DNA from: CAZAMP01 sp964486455
GTDB taxonomy: Bacteria; Eisenbacteria; RBG-16-71-46; CAZAMP01
Length of the DNA stretch: 64,000 bases
Reading direction: 5' to 3'
NCBI GenBank assembly: GCA_964486455.1
Contig: CAZAMP010000022.1
Location: 6,498 to 70,497 of the forward strand
The notes below the pieces were generated by a model. The model saw only the letters and a list, made by a program, of their open reading frames with translations, was not told where the DNA came from and searched no databases. The translations under genes were made by a program, and so were the position numbers. Of the stretch, positions 25,735 through 34,369 are shown piece by piece. Every line of letters starts with the position of its first letter. Position 1 is the stretch's first letter.

Positions 25735-26109
25735 GTGCAAAAAAAGATCCTCATCGTGGAGGACGAGCGCCTTCTGCTCAAGACGCTGGCGGATGCACTC
25801 ACCGACAACGGTTATAGCGTCAAGACCGCCGCATCAGCTGAAGAGGCCGAGACGCTGCTCTTCCCGGAGAGCGGGTTTGACCTCGTCGTGCTGGACAATC
25901 GGCTCCCCGCACGACAGGGCGTGGACGTGGTGAGGCGGATCAGAGCGGAGGCGTTACCGGTCCGCGTCATGGTCATGACGGCGTACGGGACGAACGGTCT
26001 CGCGTCGGAGCTCGAGAAGCTGAAGATCGACGCGTTTGTGAAGAAGCCGTTCGATCTGGAGAAGTTTTTGGAGGCAATCGCCGATGTAGTCGGCGGTGAG
26101 GGTACCTGA
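25735..26109 (+). CDS. Single-domain response regulator (CheY-like)
   Basis: 124-residue receiver domain without an output domain. Acceptor Asp54 in VVLDNRLP, the acidic pair E9-D10 (ILIVEDE), the conserved Thr in VMTAYG and the Lys in FVKKPFD are all present. GTG 25735 has GGGAG nine bases upstream. No cognate kinase adjoins it, so it may be phosphorylated by the kinase at 22965-24092 or by a distant one. Confidence 0.88.
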   Translation: MQKKILIVEDERLLLKTLADALTDNGYSVKTAASAEEAETLLFPESGFDLVVLDNRLPARQGVDVVRRIRAEALPVRVMVMTAYGTNGLASELEKLKIDAFVKKPFDLEKFLEAIADVVGGEGT

Positions 26110-26150
26110 CACACGGGTCAGGAGGGGTCCCTAACGCAGAGGGGGAAAGC

Positions 26151-26447
26151 ATGGCAGTGGCCAAGCGGAAGAAAGTCACCCGTAAGAAGGCCAAGAAAAA
26201 GGCCAAGAAGAAAAAGGTGACTCGGAAGAAAGCCAAGAAGAAGAAAGCGACCAAAAAGAAAGCCAAGAAGAAGAAAGTCACTCGCAAGAAAAAGAAAAAA
26301 GCGACCAAAAAGAAAAAGAAGAAAAAAACAAAAAAAAAGAAAAAGAAAAAGAACAAGAAGAAAAAGAAGAAGAAGAAAAAAAAGAACAAGAAAAAGAAAA
26401 AGAAGAATAAATTTAGTAAGATTAAATTTAAAGTGACACTGAATTAA
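26151..26447 (+). CDS. Lysine-rich histone H1-like protein (5' part of an interrupted gene)
   Basis: 98 residues, more than 70% lysine, built from AKKKK, VTRKK and ATKKK units that resemble the AAKK/PAKK repeats of bacterial histone H1-like DNA-binding proteins. It should bind DNA non-specifically. The reading frame opens at ATG 26151 after AGGGGGAAAG. From about 26405 the lysine repeat dissolves into a T-containing stretch (NKFSKIKFKVTLN) and stops at TAA 26445, yet the same frame resumes the VTRKKKKK pattern downstream to 26597. Either the gene is broken or the consensus is wrong in this nearly pure A/G tract. Confidence 0.6.
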   Translation: MAVAKRKKVTRKKAKKKAKKKKVTRKKAKKKKATKKKAKKKKVTRKKKKKATKKKKKKKTKKKKKKKNKKKKKKKKKKNKKKKKKNKFSKIKFKVTLN

Positions 26448-26597
26448 AAGTAAATGGTCACTCGCTAGAAAAAGAAGAAAGTCACCCGTAAGAATAAGAA
26501 GAAAGCCACCAAGAAGAAAAAGAAAAAGGTCACCCGTAAGAAAAAGAAGAAAGTGACCCGGAAGAAAAAGAAGAAAGCAACTCGCAAGAAGAAATAG
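26448..26597 (+). pseudogene. In-frame 3' continuation of the lysine-rich gene
   Basis: Continuing in exactly the same frame after TAA 26445 there are stops at 26451 (TAA) and 26466 (TAG). After that, 43 uninterrupted codons read KKKKVTRKNKKKATKK-like repeats, ending at TAG 26595-26597. Each stop differs from a lysine codon (AAA or AAG) by a single A-to-T change. The intact gene would have about 148 residues. Confidence 0.55.
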
Positions 26598-26649
26598 GGT
26601 GGCTTAGAGGCGGTATTCCAGGTCTAGTACCCGGATGCTTTCAGGCACA

Positions 26650-26680
26650 ACGGCCCCGGCTTCGACCGGGGTCGTTTTTT
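26650..26680 (+). terminator. Rho-independent terminator
   Basis: A ten-base-pair stem (26650-26659 with 26666-26675, one G-T pair, core GGCCCCGG/CCGGGGTC), loop CTTCGA, followed by six Ts. It ends the unit of the response regulator and lysine-rich gene and is the only classical terminator clearly visible in the window. Confidence 0.9.
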
Positions 26681-26805
26681 CGTGCGGCGGGCAATGATCC
26701 GACTCGAGGTGGACGCCGGAAGTCTATTTGTGACAGTGCATTGCATAGCTATGTGTCCACATGATAGCTTTGATGCGTCTCTGGACCGCCAGCCAGGAGG
26801 ATAGG

Positions 26806-27780
26806 ATGAAGGTGCTGCTCACGGGGGGAGCAGGATATATCGGAAGCGTCGCGGCGCATGAGCTCATCCGAGACGGACATGATGTCGTCGTTCTGGACAA
26901 TCTGAGTCGCGGTCACCGCAGCGCCGTGCCGGAGAAGGGCCACCTTGTCATCGGTGAACACGGTGACCGTGCTCTGCTGGCAGATATCTTACCGGGCACG
27001 GATTGCGTGATGCACTTCTCCGCCCACAGCCTCGTACCCGAAAGCATGGAAGACCCGGGCAAGTACTTTCAAAACAACGTCGCAGACGGTCTGATCCTGC
27101 TGGAGTCGATGGTCGCCGCGGACGTGAAGCGGTTCATCTTCTCTTCCACAGCTGCGACCTACGGCGAGCCGACGCAGGTGCCGATCACGGAGGATCTGCC
27201 GACGAACCCGACGAATCCCTATGGCGAGTCCAAGCTCATGTTCGAGAAGCTCCTCGATTGGTTCGATCGGATCTACGGGCTGCGCTCAATCCGGCTCCGG
27301 TACTTCAATGCGGCAGGTGCCATCCCGGAAGCGGGCGAAGATCATGAGCCTGAAACGCATCTGATCCCGATCGCGCTCGAAGCCGCCGCCGGAAAGCGTC
27401 CGCATATCAGCATCTTCGGCGACGACTATGACACTCCGGACGGGACATGCGTGCGGGACTACATTCATGTCCAAGATCTGGCACGTGCCCACATCTTGGC
27501 CCTCCATGCGCTCGACAGCCGCGGCAGCGGTGTGTTCAACCTCGGCAATGGGAACGGCTTCTCCGTCCAAGAAGTCGTCGAGGTCTCGCGGCGCGTGACA
27601 GGGCGTGAGATCCAGACCACGTTGGCGCCCCGCAGGCCGGGCGATCCCGCGACGCTCGTTGCCTCGTCTGACAAAGCGAGAAGCGAACTGGGCTGGGATC
27701 CACAGCACGCCGACTTGGAGGAGATCGTCCGTTCCGCGTGGGAATGGCACCAGACCCACCCGGAGGGATACCCGGACTAG
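26806..27780 (+). CDS. galE: UDP-glucose 4-epimerase
   Basis: Interconverts UDP-glucose and UDP-galactose for envelope polysaccharides. 324-residue extended SDR: NAD-binding GGAGYIGS (7-14), active-site SSTAATYG (113-120) and the catalytic Tyr139-x3-Lys143 pair in NPYGESK. Start ATG 26806 has AGGAGG upstream; an in-frame ATG at 26761 lacks one. A perfect palindrome CATAGCTATG (26744-26753) in the upstream region could be an operator. Confidence 0.93.
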   Translation: MKVLLTGGAGYIGSVAAHELIRDGHDVVVLDNLSRGHRSAVPEKGHLVIGEHGDRALLADILPGTDCVMHFSAHSLVPESMEDPGKYFQNNVADGLILLESMVAADVKRFIFSSTAATYGEPTQVPITEDLPTNPTNPYGESKLMFEKLLDWFDRIYGLRSIRLRYFNAAGAIPEAGEDHEPETHLIPIALEAAAGKRPHISIFGDDYDTPDGTCVRDYIHVQDLARAHILALHALDSRGSGVFNLGNGNGFSVQEVVEVSRRVTGREIQTTLAPRRPGDPATLVASSDKARSELGWDPQHADLEEIVRSAWEWHQTHPEGYPD

Positions 27781-27784
27781 AGAA

Positions 27785-29113
27785 ATGGACCTCTTCGGAC
27801 ACAGCGAACCGGATGACAGCGCACCCGAGGGCGCAACACCGCTCGCGGACCGAATGCGTCCGCGAAGCCTCGATGAAATCGTCGGGCAGGAGCAGCTCCT
27901 GGGAGAGGGGAAGGCACTCGCCCGACTGATCCGCGAGGATCGGATCCCGTCGATGATCTTCTGGGGGTCGCCTGGCACCGGCAAGACCACACTCGCATCC
28001 CTGATCGCGGGAATGACCGGGCGGCGCTTCGTCGCGTTCAGCGCAACGCTCGCCGGCGTGAAAGACGTTCGGCGCGTCGTCGAAGAGGCAAGGTTTCATG
28101 CCTCGCGTGGTGATGCGACGATTCTCTTCGTCGACGAGATCCACCGCTTCAACAAGGCCCAGCAGGACGCCTTTCTTCCGCACGTCGAGACCGGGTTGTT
28201 GACTCTGATCGGTGCGACCACCGAGAACCCATCGTTCGAGGTCAACGCGGCGCTGCTTTCGCGATGCCGTGTCTTCACGTTCGAGCCGCTGACGGATGAT
28301 CAGGTCGCCACGCTGCTCGACCGGGCCCTCGCGGATACGGACCGCGGGCTGGGGGATCAGGGCGTGACGATAACGGACGATGCCCGCACCGCGGTCGCGG
28401 CGCTTTCCAACGGAGATGCTCGCTCGGCCTACAACATTCTTGAGATGTCCGCGGGGGTGGCGGGTGAGTCCGAGATCACGGCGGAGATCGTTCAGGACGT
28501 CTGCCAGTCGGGGCGGGCGCTTCTTTATGACAGGGCCGGGGACGAGCACTACAACATCATCTCTGCGCTCCACAAGTCGATCCGAGGGAGCGATGCCGAC
28601 GCCGCGCTCTACTGGCTCGCCCGAATGCTGGAAGCGGGCGAAGATCTCCTCTACGTGGCGCGTCGACTCGTCCGCGTGGCATCCGAAGATATCGGAAACG
28701 CCGATCCGCAGGCCCTGCCCCTCGCCGTGGCGGCGAAGGACGCGGTCCACTTCGTCGGGCTGCCCGAGGGAAAGCTCGCGCTCGCGCAGGTCGTCACGTA
28801 TCTCGCCACCGCTCCCAAATCGAACGCGACCTACACGGCCTACGCGGAGGCGGCCCGAGACGCGCGGGAGACGCGCGCGGAGCCCGTGCCGCTTCACATC
28901 CGGAACGCGCCGACTCGCCTCATGAAGGAGCTAGGCTACGGCCACGGCTATGCATACGATCAAGACGCTCCGGACGCCTTCGCCGGGCAGACGTTCCTCC
29001 CACCGAACCTGGTCGGCCGCCGCTACTACCATCCCGTGGAGCGCGGATTCGAGCGAGAGATCAAGCGCCGCCTGGCCTACTGGGAGAAACTCCGCCGGGA
29101 GCGCAAGCCGTGA
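27785..29113 (+). CDS. rarA: Replication-associated recombination protein A (RarA/MgsA), AAA+ ATPase
   Basis: Clamp-loader-like ATPase acting at stalled replication forks. 442 residues: Walker A GSPGTGKTT (61-69), Walker B with the family sequence LFVDEIHRFNKAQQDAFLP, sensor 1 GATTENPSFEVN, and the C-terminal tetramerisation domain (YDRAGDEHYNIISALHKS; RRLVRVASEDIGNADP). It begins four bases after the galE stop and overlaps the ABC-F gene by four bases. Confidence 0.95.
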   Translation: MDLFGHSEPDDSAPEGATPLADRMRPRSLDEIVGQEQLLGEGKALARLIREDRIPSMIFWGSPGTGKTTLASLIAGMTGRRFVAFSATLAGVKDVRRVVEEARFHASRGDATILFVDEIHRFNKAQQDAFLPHVETGLLTLIGATTENPSFEVNAALLSRCRVFTFEPLTDDQVATLLDRALADTDRGLGDQGVTITDDARTAVAALSNGDARSAYNILEMSAGVAGESEITAEIVQDVCQSGRALLYDRAGDEHYNIISALHKSIRGSDADAALYWLARMLEAGEDLLYVARRLVRVASEDIGNADPQALPLAVAAKDAVHFVGLPEGKLALAQVVTYLATAPKSNATYTAYAEAARDARETRAEPVPLHIRNAPTRLMKELGYGHGYAYDQDAPDAFAGQTFLPPNLVGRRYYHPVERGFEREIKRRLAYWEKLRRERKP

Positions 29114-31041
29114 TCCTGGCCCGCCTCACCCACGTCAGCCGTTCGTTCGCCGGCGTTCCGATCCTCGACGACATCTCGGTCGAGGTACCTGAAGGATGTC
29201 GTCTGGGGGTCGTGGGACGTAACGGCACCGGCAAGACCACGCTTTTCAATCTCATTGCCGGACGCCTGGATCCGGATTCGGGAGAGGCATGGCGCCGCCA
29301 GGGATGCCGGATGGCGTTTCTCGAGCAGATTCCGGAGCGCGACGCACCGGGGACGGTCGAATCATCGGCTCGGGAGGTCTTCGATGACCTCACGGCGCTC
29401 TCCAGCGAGGCGGATGAGATCCGCTTTCGGTTGGGCGAGGACGACATTGTCGCAGGGAGCGAGAAGGAGGGCACGCTTCTCGAACGGCTCGGGATGCTCG
29501 ATGAGCTTTTTCAGCGACGAGGTGGCTACGAGATCGACTTCCGTGTGCGATCGGTTCTCATCGGGCTCGGCTTTCCCAAGGAGGAGTTCGACAAGCCGGT
29601 CGCGGTTCTCTCGGGGGGCGAGAAGAACCGGCTCGCGCTGGCGCGGATCCTTCTCTCGGCACCGGACGTGCTGCTTCTAGACGAGCCGACGAACCATCTC
29701 GATCTGGGCGCGATCGAGTGGCTCGAGTCGTATCTCAGGACGTGGGAAGGCGGTTATCTCCTCATTTCCCACGACCGCTATCTACTCGACCAGGTGACGG
29801 CGGAGACGCTCTTGGTCACCGACAATGGCGTGAGGCGCTACACAGCCCCGTTCACGCGGGCGATGGCGATCCGGGAAGAGGAAATTCGGCTTCAAACTAA
29901 GCGGTACGAGCTTCAGCAGAAGGAGATCGTCCGACAGGAAGACTTCATCCGGAAGAACATCGTCGACAAGAAGACCACGAAGCGGGCGCAATCGCGCCGG
30001 AAGATGCTCGAGAAGATGGAGCGGATCGAGCGTCCCGATGAAGACGCATCGGCAACGCACATCCGGATCGAACCCAAGGTCATGGGCGGCCGCGACGTGT
30101 TGCGGGCAGCCGGTATCGGTGCGGTGATCGGAGATCGAACGCTCTTCACGGACGTGGGCCTGGAGGTCCGACGGGGCGATCGCCTCGGTGTCTTGGGGCC
30201 GAACGGCTCGGGGAAGACGACGCTTCTCAACATCCTCGCCGGACGCCGCGTGCCCGATGGGGGGAGCCTGAGACACGGCGTTGGGATCATGCCCGGATTC
30301 CTGGATCAGGAGCTCGCCTCGCTCCGCGACTCGAGCTCGATCGTTGATGAGCTTCACGCTCTCCGTCCGGTAGCGCCTCAGGGAGAGATTCGATCGTACC
30401 TAGCACGCTTTCTCTTCCGTGGGGAAGACGTATTCAAGACGATCGGGACGCTCTCGGGAGGGGAGCGAAGCCGCGTGGCGATCGCGAAACTGTTTCTCGA
30501 AGGGCCGAACCTCCTGTTACTGGACGAGCCGACGAACCATCTCGACATCGACGGGCGGCGGGCGCTGGAGGGCGCGCTCGAGGAATACACCGGCACCGTG
30601 ATCGCCGTGAGCCACGACCGCTACTTTCTCAACCGATTCGCGAAAGCCATCCTGCACGTGCGCGATGGAGGCGCGCGATTCCACATCGGGAACTTCGATG
30701 ATTTCCGAGCCAAGGAGACGGAGACGATTCGCGAGAGCGCCGCGGAGGTATCCGAGGGGGCGCTGCGCCACGAGGAACGCAAGCGACTCAAGCGGGAGCG
30801 CGAGAAGCGGGAGCGCGACCGGAAGCGACGCGAGGACCGGATGGCCGAGATCGAGGAAGAGATCCGGCGGCTCGACGGCAAGATGGGCATCGCGACAGAG
30901 GCACTCTCTCAGCCGGGCCTTGAAGCGGACGGCCTCCGCAAGCTGAGCGACGCGCACCGGGAGCTGGACGCCGAGCGGTCGGCGCTTTACGAGGAGTGGG
31001 AACGGCTCGTGGAGGAGCTGGCCCATGACGAGGCGGATTGA
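29110..31041 (+). CDS. ABC-F family ATPase
   Basis: Soluble duplicated ABC protein of 643 residues that likely acts on the ribosome (EttA/Uup/YheS group). Two ATPase domains: Walker A GRNGTGKTT and GPNGSGKTT; signatures LSGGEKNRLALA and LSGGERSRVAIA; Walker B VLLLDEPTNHLD and LLLLDEPTNHLD. Between them lies the charged linker (residues about 250-320) and after the second a Lys/Arg/Glu-rich coiled-coil tail, which favours the Uup or YheS branch. GTG 29110 overlaps the rarA stop. Confidence 0.9.
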   Translation: MILARLTHVSRSFAGVPILDDISVEVPEGCRLGVVGRNGTGKTTLFNLIAGRLDPDSGEAWRRQGCRMAFLEQIPERDAPGTVESSAREVFDDLTALSSEADEIRFRLGEDDIVAGSEKEGTLLERLGMLDELFQRRGGYEIDFRVRSVLIGLGFPKEEFDKPVAVLSGGEKNRLALARILLSAPDVLLLDEPTNHLDLGAIEWLESYLRTWEGGYLLISHDRYLLDQVTAETLLVTDNGVRRYTAPFTRAMAIREEEIRLQTKRYELQQKEIVRQEDFIRKNIVDKKTTKRAQSRRKMLEKMERIERPDEDASATHIRIEPKVMGGRDVLRAAGIGAVIGDRTLFTDVGLEVRRGDRLGVLGPNGSGKTTLLNILAGRRVPDGGSLRHGVGIMPGFLDQELASLRDSSSIVDELHALRPVAPQGEIRSYLARFLFRGEDVFKTIGTLSGGERSRVAIAKLFLEGPNLLLLDEPTNHLDIDGRRALEGALEEYTGTVIAVSHDRYFLNRFAKAILHVRDGGARFHIGNFDDFRAKETETIRESAAEVSEGALRHEERKRLKREREKRERDRKRREDRMAEIEEEIRRLDGKMGIATEALSQPGLEADGLRKLSDAHRELDAERSALYEEWERLVEELAHDEAD

Positions 31042-31104
31042 CCTGAGGGGCGGTTCTTGGTAGTCTCCCCGCGCTCCAAATCTGCAGCGGTGTCTATTCT
31101 ATGC

Positions 31105-31181
31105 GTCCCGGTCGTCCAGCCCGGTTAGGACACCGGCCTTTCACGCCGGCAACACGGGTTCAAATCCCGTCCGGGACGCCA
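31105..31181 (+). tRNA. tRNA-Glu (anticodon TTC)
   Basis: Cloverleaf: acceptor stem GTCCCGG (31105-31111) with CCGGGAC (31171-31177), anticodon stem CCGGC/GCCGG around loop CTTTCAC with anticodon TTC at 31140-31142, and T-arm ACGGGTTCAAATCCCGT. The discriminator G and an encoded CCA (31179-31181) follow. The sequence is close to E. coli tRNA-Glu. Confidence 0.97.
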
Positions 31182-31271
31182 CTCAATCTCCGCTCCACTA
31201 AGCCAAGAGGCGACCAGCAAACTAGGTCTCGGCGAACGCCCGAGGTTGACTGAACGATCGAACGAAGCAGG

Positions 31272-32090
31272 TCAGACGATACTGACGTAGGTCTTCTTCT
31301 GGAAACAAACCCGCTTGGTCGCACTACCCCATCGGCGTCTTTCTGCAAGCAGCTGCATGAGCAATTCACCGTCAGTCACGACTCTTCCACCCACGACATC
31401 GACACCGCGGGCGAAAAGCGGGTCCGGGAGATATCCCGCGGAGGGGCCGACGATGGAGACGAACGCATCACCTGCACAGTGCTCGAGAATCTCATCGAGC
31501 GAGTTGTTCAGGATGGTCGTGCTGGTGGATAGGATCTTGTTGCATGTCCTCAATTCTGCCGTGTCCTGAGTGATAGGCAGATCCGGGAATTTCCGAATCA
31601 ACCGATCGTTTCTCTCGATGATGACCAGTTCCGCGCCTGACTTCTCGATGGTTTCTATCAACCCGGAAAACAAGCCGACCATGCCGACCTTGTCTCCCGG
31701 GGAGACCGACAACAGCCCGAGTGAATCGGTCGCAGAGTCAACCGCGAGGTGGGTCTCTCTCATGACGTACTGACAAATCGCATTGATGCACGCCAGCGCG
31801 ATCATCTCCCGAATGGGGTCGGCGCTGCCGAATTCGAGCGCAGATGCGAGCGGGCTTCTCCCGACATAGTCCGTCGGTTCCAGAGCCGAGTATTCTTTTC
31901 CTTTCTCATCGGGAAGAAGAACGAAGCTGATACCGGTCGCCCCACCCTCCAGGAGGATGGCCATGAACTGGGCGTCCTTTGGTTGGCCGCCTTCACTGAA
32001 CGGCGGGAGGAACATGCCTGCTATCGGCGGAAGCGTGAACTTCGCCGATAGTCGTGTGATCATCTCTCGGAACTCATCTTTCAGACTCAT
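31272..32090 (-). CDS. DUF4213/DUF364-type Rossmann-like protein
   Basis: 272 residues. The N-terminal part resembles DUF4213 and the C-terminal part DUF364 (putative heavy-metal chelation domain): VGMVGLFSGLIETIEKSGAEL Rossmann-like start in two pieces, ITQDTAELRTCNKILSTSTTI and SIVGPSAGYLPDPLFARGVD. The function of the family is not established; it has been proposed to bind metals or cofactors. It lies alone between tRNA-Glu and the DUF2147 gene, on the minus strand. No clear ribosome binding site was seen. Confidence 0.75.
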   Translation of the reverse strand: MSLKDEFREMITRLSAKFTLPPIAGMFLPPFSEGGQPKDAQFMAILLEGGATGISFVLLPDEKGKEYSALEPTDYVGRSPLASALEFGSADPIREMIALACINAICQYVMRETHLAVDSATDSLGLLSVSPGDKVGMVGLFSGLIETIEKSGAELVIIERNDRLIRKFPDLPITQDTAELRTCNKILSTSTTILNNSLDEILEHCAGDAFVSIVGPSAGYLPDPLFARGVDVVGGRVVTDGELLMQLLAERRRWGSATKRVCFQKKTYVSIV

Positions 32091-32286
32091 GGCAATCTCT
32101 CGAATCGCTTTCCGTTCCGCGCTGTCATCTCGGCTTTGTGCTTAGCCGACGCACATCGTGCAGAACCAGGATAGCGGAAATCCTAGCGACACGCTTGGGT
32201 ATCGCAATGCGTACAGTCCGTATTCATTCAGCCAGGGTGCTCGAGCGCGGAGCTAGGGCGTTGGGAGGAGGCGGCGGATCCCCGGG

Positions 32287-32790
32287 CTAGGTGTCGTCGC
32301 CGGCTACCCGTTTCCAGATCGTGCTGCGTCCCATCTTGATGAACCCCAGTTTCACGTAGCCATAGATCTCCAGACTGTCTGCCGCCTTCCGCGTCACCTT
32401 GCAGCGGTATTCTTTCCCGTTCTCGGGATCATAGATTCGGCCGTCGACCCAGTTGCCGTCGTCCTCGTCGAAGCGGAAACCGTGCATGATCTCGAGCCCC
32501 ACGATGGGGCGGTCGCGAAGCTCCTCGTCGGAGTTTTCCCGGTCCCGTCGCGGTTTGCCTGCTTCCGGATCATCCTCATCGTACAGCGGCTGGCTCAACC
32601 AGATGATGCGGCCAGCGTATCGGCCCTCGCGCTCGAAGATCTCGACGTGAGAATAGGGATCGTCGGGTTCCTTCTGTTCCGTTTCCCAGATTCCGACTAT
32701 TGCATCCGGGTCGTCCGCGGCGGTGGCTGGGACGGCTGCCGATGCCGCCATTGCAGCAGCGGCCAGGATCGCAAAAAACTCAGGCTTCAT
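32287..32790 (-). CDS. DUF2147 family exported protein
   Basis: 167-residue periplasmic protein: signal peptide cleaved near ATAA (about 25), then the DUF2147 pattern IVGIWETEQKEPD, VEIFEREGRYAGRIIWL, DRPIVGLEIMHGFRF, WVDGRIYDPENGKEYRC and LEIYGYVKLGFIKMGRSTIW. The family is a small lipocalin-like barrel of unknown role. Start 32790 chosen for the signal peptide and upstream GGGAG. Confidence 0.85.
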   Translation of the reverse strand: MKPEFFAILAAAAMAASAAVPATAADDPDAIVGIWETEQKEPDDPYSHVEIFEREGRYAGRIIWLSQPLYDEDDPEAGKPRRDRENSDEELRDRPIVGLEIMHGFRFDEDDGNWVDGRIYDPENGKEYRCKVTRKAADSLEIYGYVKLGFIKMGRSTIWKRVAGDDT

Positions 32791-33151
32791 GAACTTCGTC
32801 TCCCTCCGATTTCTCTCGCTTCTGTCGAAGACGAGGAGACACCAGACGAGTGGCTTCGTCAAGACGCGGAGGCGGCCCCGTCAATCGAGGCCGCCCCCAA
32901 GCTGGCGTGTGGTAGGTGGACGTGTTCCCCGTCAGAGCGCGTTGGTCGGCCCCTTCCTGTTGATCCCTCGACCGATTTCACCTGTTGGGCATGTGGAGTC
33001 GGTCGATCGATACGATGCCATCCTACGATGGAATTCCGTCTCGCAAATGAAGATGTGGGATCGCTGAAGATCGAGATTCTCGCTGCCCGTTTTCCTTCTG
33101 GATCGCGCACTGAAACATAGGAGACAGAACCCCCTGCGTTGGAGGTCTTCC
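32791..33151. other. Intergenic region with one hairpin
   Basis: 361 bases with no convincing gene. A perfect seven-base-pair inverted repeat GGCGGCC/GGCCGCC (32871-32877 with 32889-32895) stands out, with no T-tract on either side. The ribosome binding site GGAGG for the next small frame is at 33141-33145. Confidence 0.4.
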
Positions 33152-33319
33152 GTGACGAGACATGGATTGCAGTGCGCTCACGGCGTCTTGGGGACGGAGA
33201 TCCATGACGGAGTGATGAACCACATCTTCGAGAACATTGCCCCCGAATGGACAGACATGGCTCTGATTGGGCAGGTGGTGCAGAAGATCCTTGCGCTAAG
33301 TGGAGCAATTGACAGCTAG
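33152..33319 (+). CDS. Small hypothetical protein
   Basis: A 55-codon frame (GTG 33152 to TAG 33317) with GGAGG six bases upstream. The product looks protein-like (EIHDGVMNHIFENIAPEW, IGQVVQKILALSGAID, an amphipathic helix), but nothing matches a known family. It ends 15 bases before the following lipoprotein gene and could be in its unit. Composition is more AT-rich than the window average. It may equally be a chance frame. Confidence 0.35.
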   Translation: MTRHGLQCAHGVLGTEIHDGVMNHIFENIAPEWTDMALIGQVVQKILALSGAIDS

Positions 33320-33334
33320 AAGGAGGGGTGACCA

Positions 33335-34351
33335 ATGAAGAGAGTAATGACAGCAATTGCGATGTCTGTTCTTGTCTGTGTTTCACCAGCCTGTGAAGAA
33401 TCGACTGCACCAGAACAAGGTGACGGCCCATGGACCACATATACGACTTCGGATGGTTTGCCTTACGATGCTGTGGGGGCAATCGCATTTGGACCAGATG
33501 GTGAGTCATGGTGTGTGCCGCTGATTCCAGAGACCGGGGGAGGCGTCGCTCATTTTGATGGCACAACCTGGAAACACTATACGGAAGAAGATGGCTTGGG
33601 ATCAGACTTCGTCCTTTGGATGGAAAACACGCTTGCCGTTTCGTCTGACGGTGTCCTGTGGGTAGGCACATTCGGGGGAGGCGTCTCGCGGTTTGACGGT
33701 GAGACCTGGACGACCTACACGACAAGAGATGGACTACTCGCCGACAAAGTTTCTGCTGTGGCCATTGCACCAAATGGAAATCTCTGGTGTACGCATCCAG
33801 CGCCGGATTGTGGGATATCCCGTTTTGATGGGAAAAACTGGACGACCTACACTACGAGCGACATGGGTGTGACGCCCTGTAATCTGTTGAACATAACTTT
33901 TGATCCAGACGGCACTCTGTGGGCTAGTGGAAGCAACGTTGTTGTTCATCATTCCGGTGAAACCTGGACCAGCTTCAGCAGCGAAATGGGACTGAGGACA
34001 CCAGTGGCAATATACATGGACATAGGACCTGATGGCAGAATATGGGTCAGTGGTGGGGGTGTGTCGTGTTATGACGGTGGTGCCTGGTCACATCACTCCC
34101 TCGAAGAGATTGGCGCGAGCGGGAGTGGAGAGGGATTGATACCCTTGGCCGTTGATTCAGAGAACGTCCTATGGGTTGGAGTCTATGGTGAAGGTGTTTT
34201 TCGATATGATGGCAACAGCTGGAATAAACTCACGTCGAGGAACGGCCCTGCCCTCAACAACGTCTTTTCGATAACGCTTGGACCTGATGATTCACTTTGG
34301 TTTGGTACGGAGAGCGGGATCTCCCGCTACCGGCCCACGGATGCGAACTAG
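33335..34351 (+). CDS. Lipoprotein with regulator-propeller (Reg_prop) repeats
   Basis: 338 residues: lipoprotein signal with lipobox SPAC (Cys20), then seven or so propeller blades carrying the WTTYTTSDGL, GVLWVGTFGGGVSRFDG and SLWFGTESGISRY motifs. Such blades form the sensor part of hybrid two-component systems but also occur alone in secreted proteins, as here. AGGAGGGG precedes ATG 33335. Codon use is visibly more AT-rich than neighbours, which could mean recent acquisition. Distinct from the shorter propeller lipoprotein at 8509-9315. Confidence 0.8.
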   Translation: MKRVMTAIAMSVLVCVSPACEESTAPEQGDGPWTTYTTSDGLPYDAVGAIAFGPDGESWCVPLIPETGGGVAHFDGTTWKHYTEEDGLGSDFVLWMENTLAVSSDGVLWVGTFGGGVSRFDGETWTTYTTRDGLLADKVSAVAIAPNGNLWCTHPAPDCGISRFDGKNWTTYTTSDMGVTPCNLLNITFDPDGTLWASGSNVVVHHSGETWTSFSSEMGLRTPVAIYMDIGPDGRIWVSGGGVSCYDGGAWSHHSLEEIGASGSGEGLIPLAVDSENVLWVGVYGEGVFRYDGNSWNKLTSRNGPALNNVFSITLGPDDSLWFGTESGISRYRPTDAN

Positions 34352-34369
34352 AGGAATGTCTTGAGGCGC

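Noticed and set aside
26151..26597. A/G-rich repeat considered as CRISPR or tandem DNA repeat
   Set aside because: Units have no fixed length or spacers and are explained by repeated Lys codons.
32859..33773. Minus-strand open frame of 304 codons
   Set aside because: Low-complexity Ser/Arg/His-rich translation, and it overlaps the well-supported propeller lipoprotein gene.
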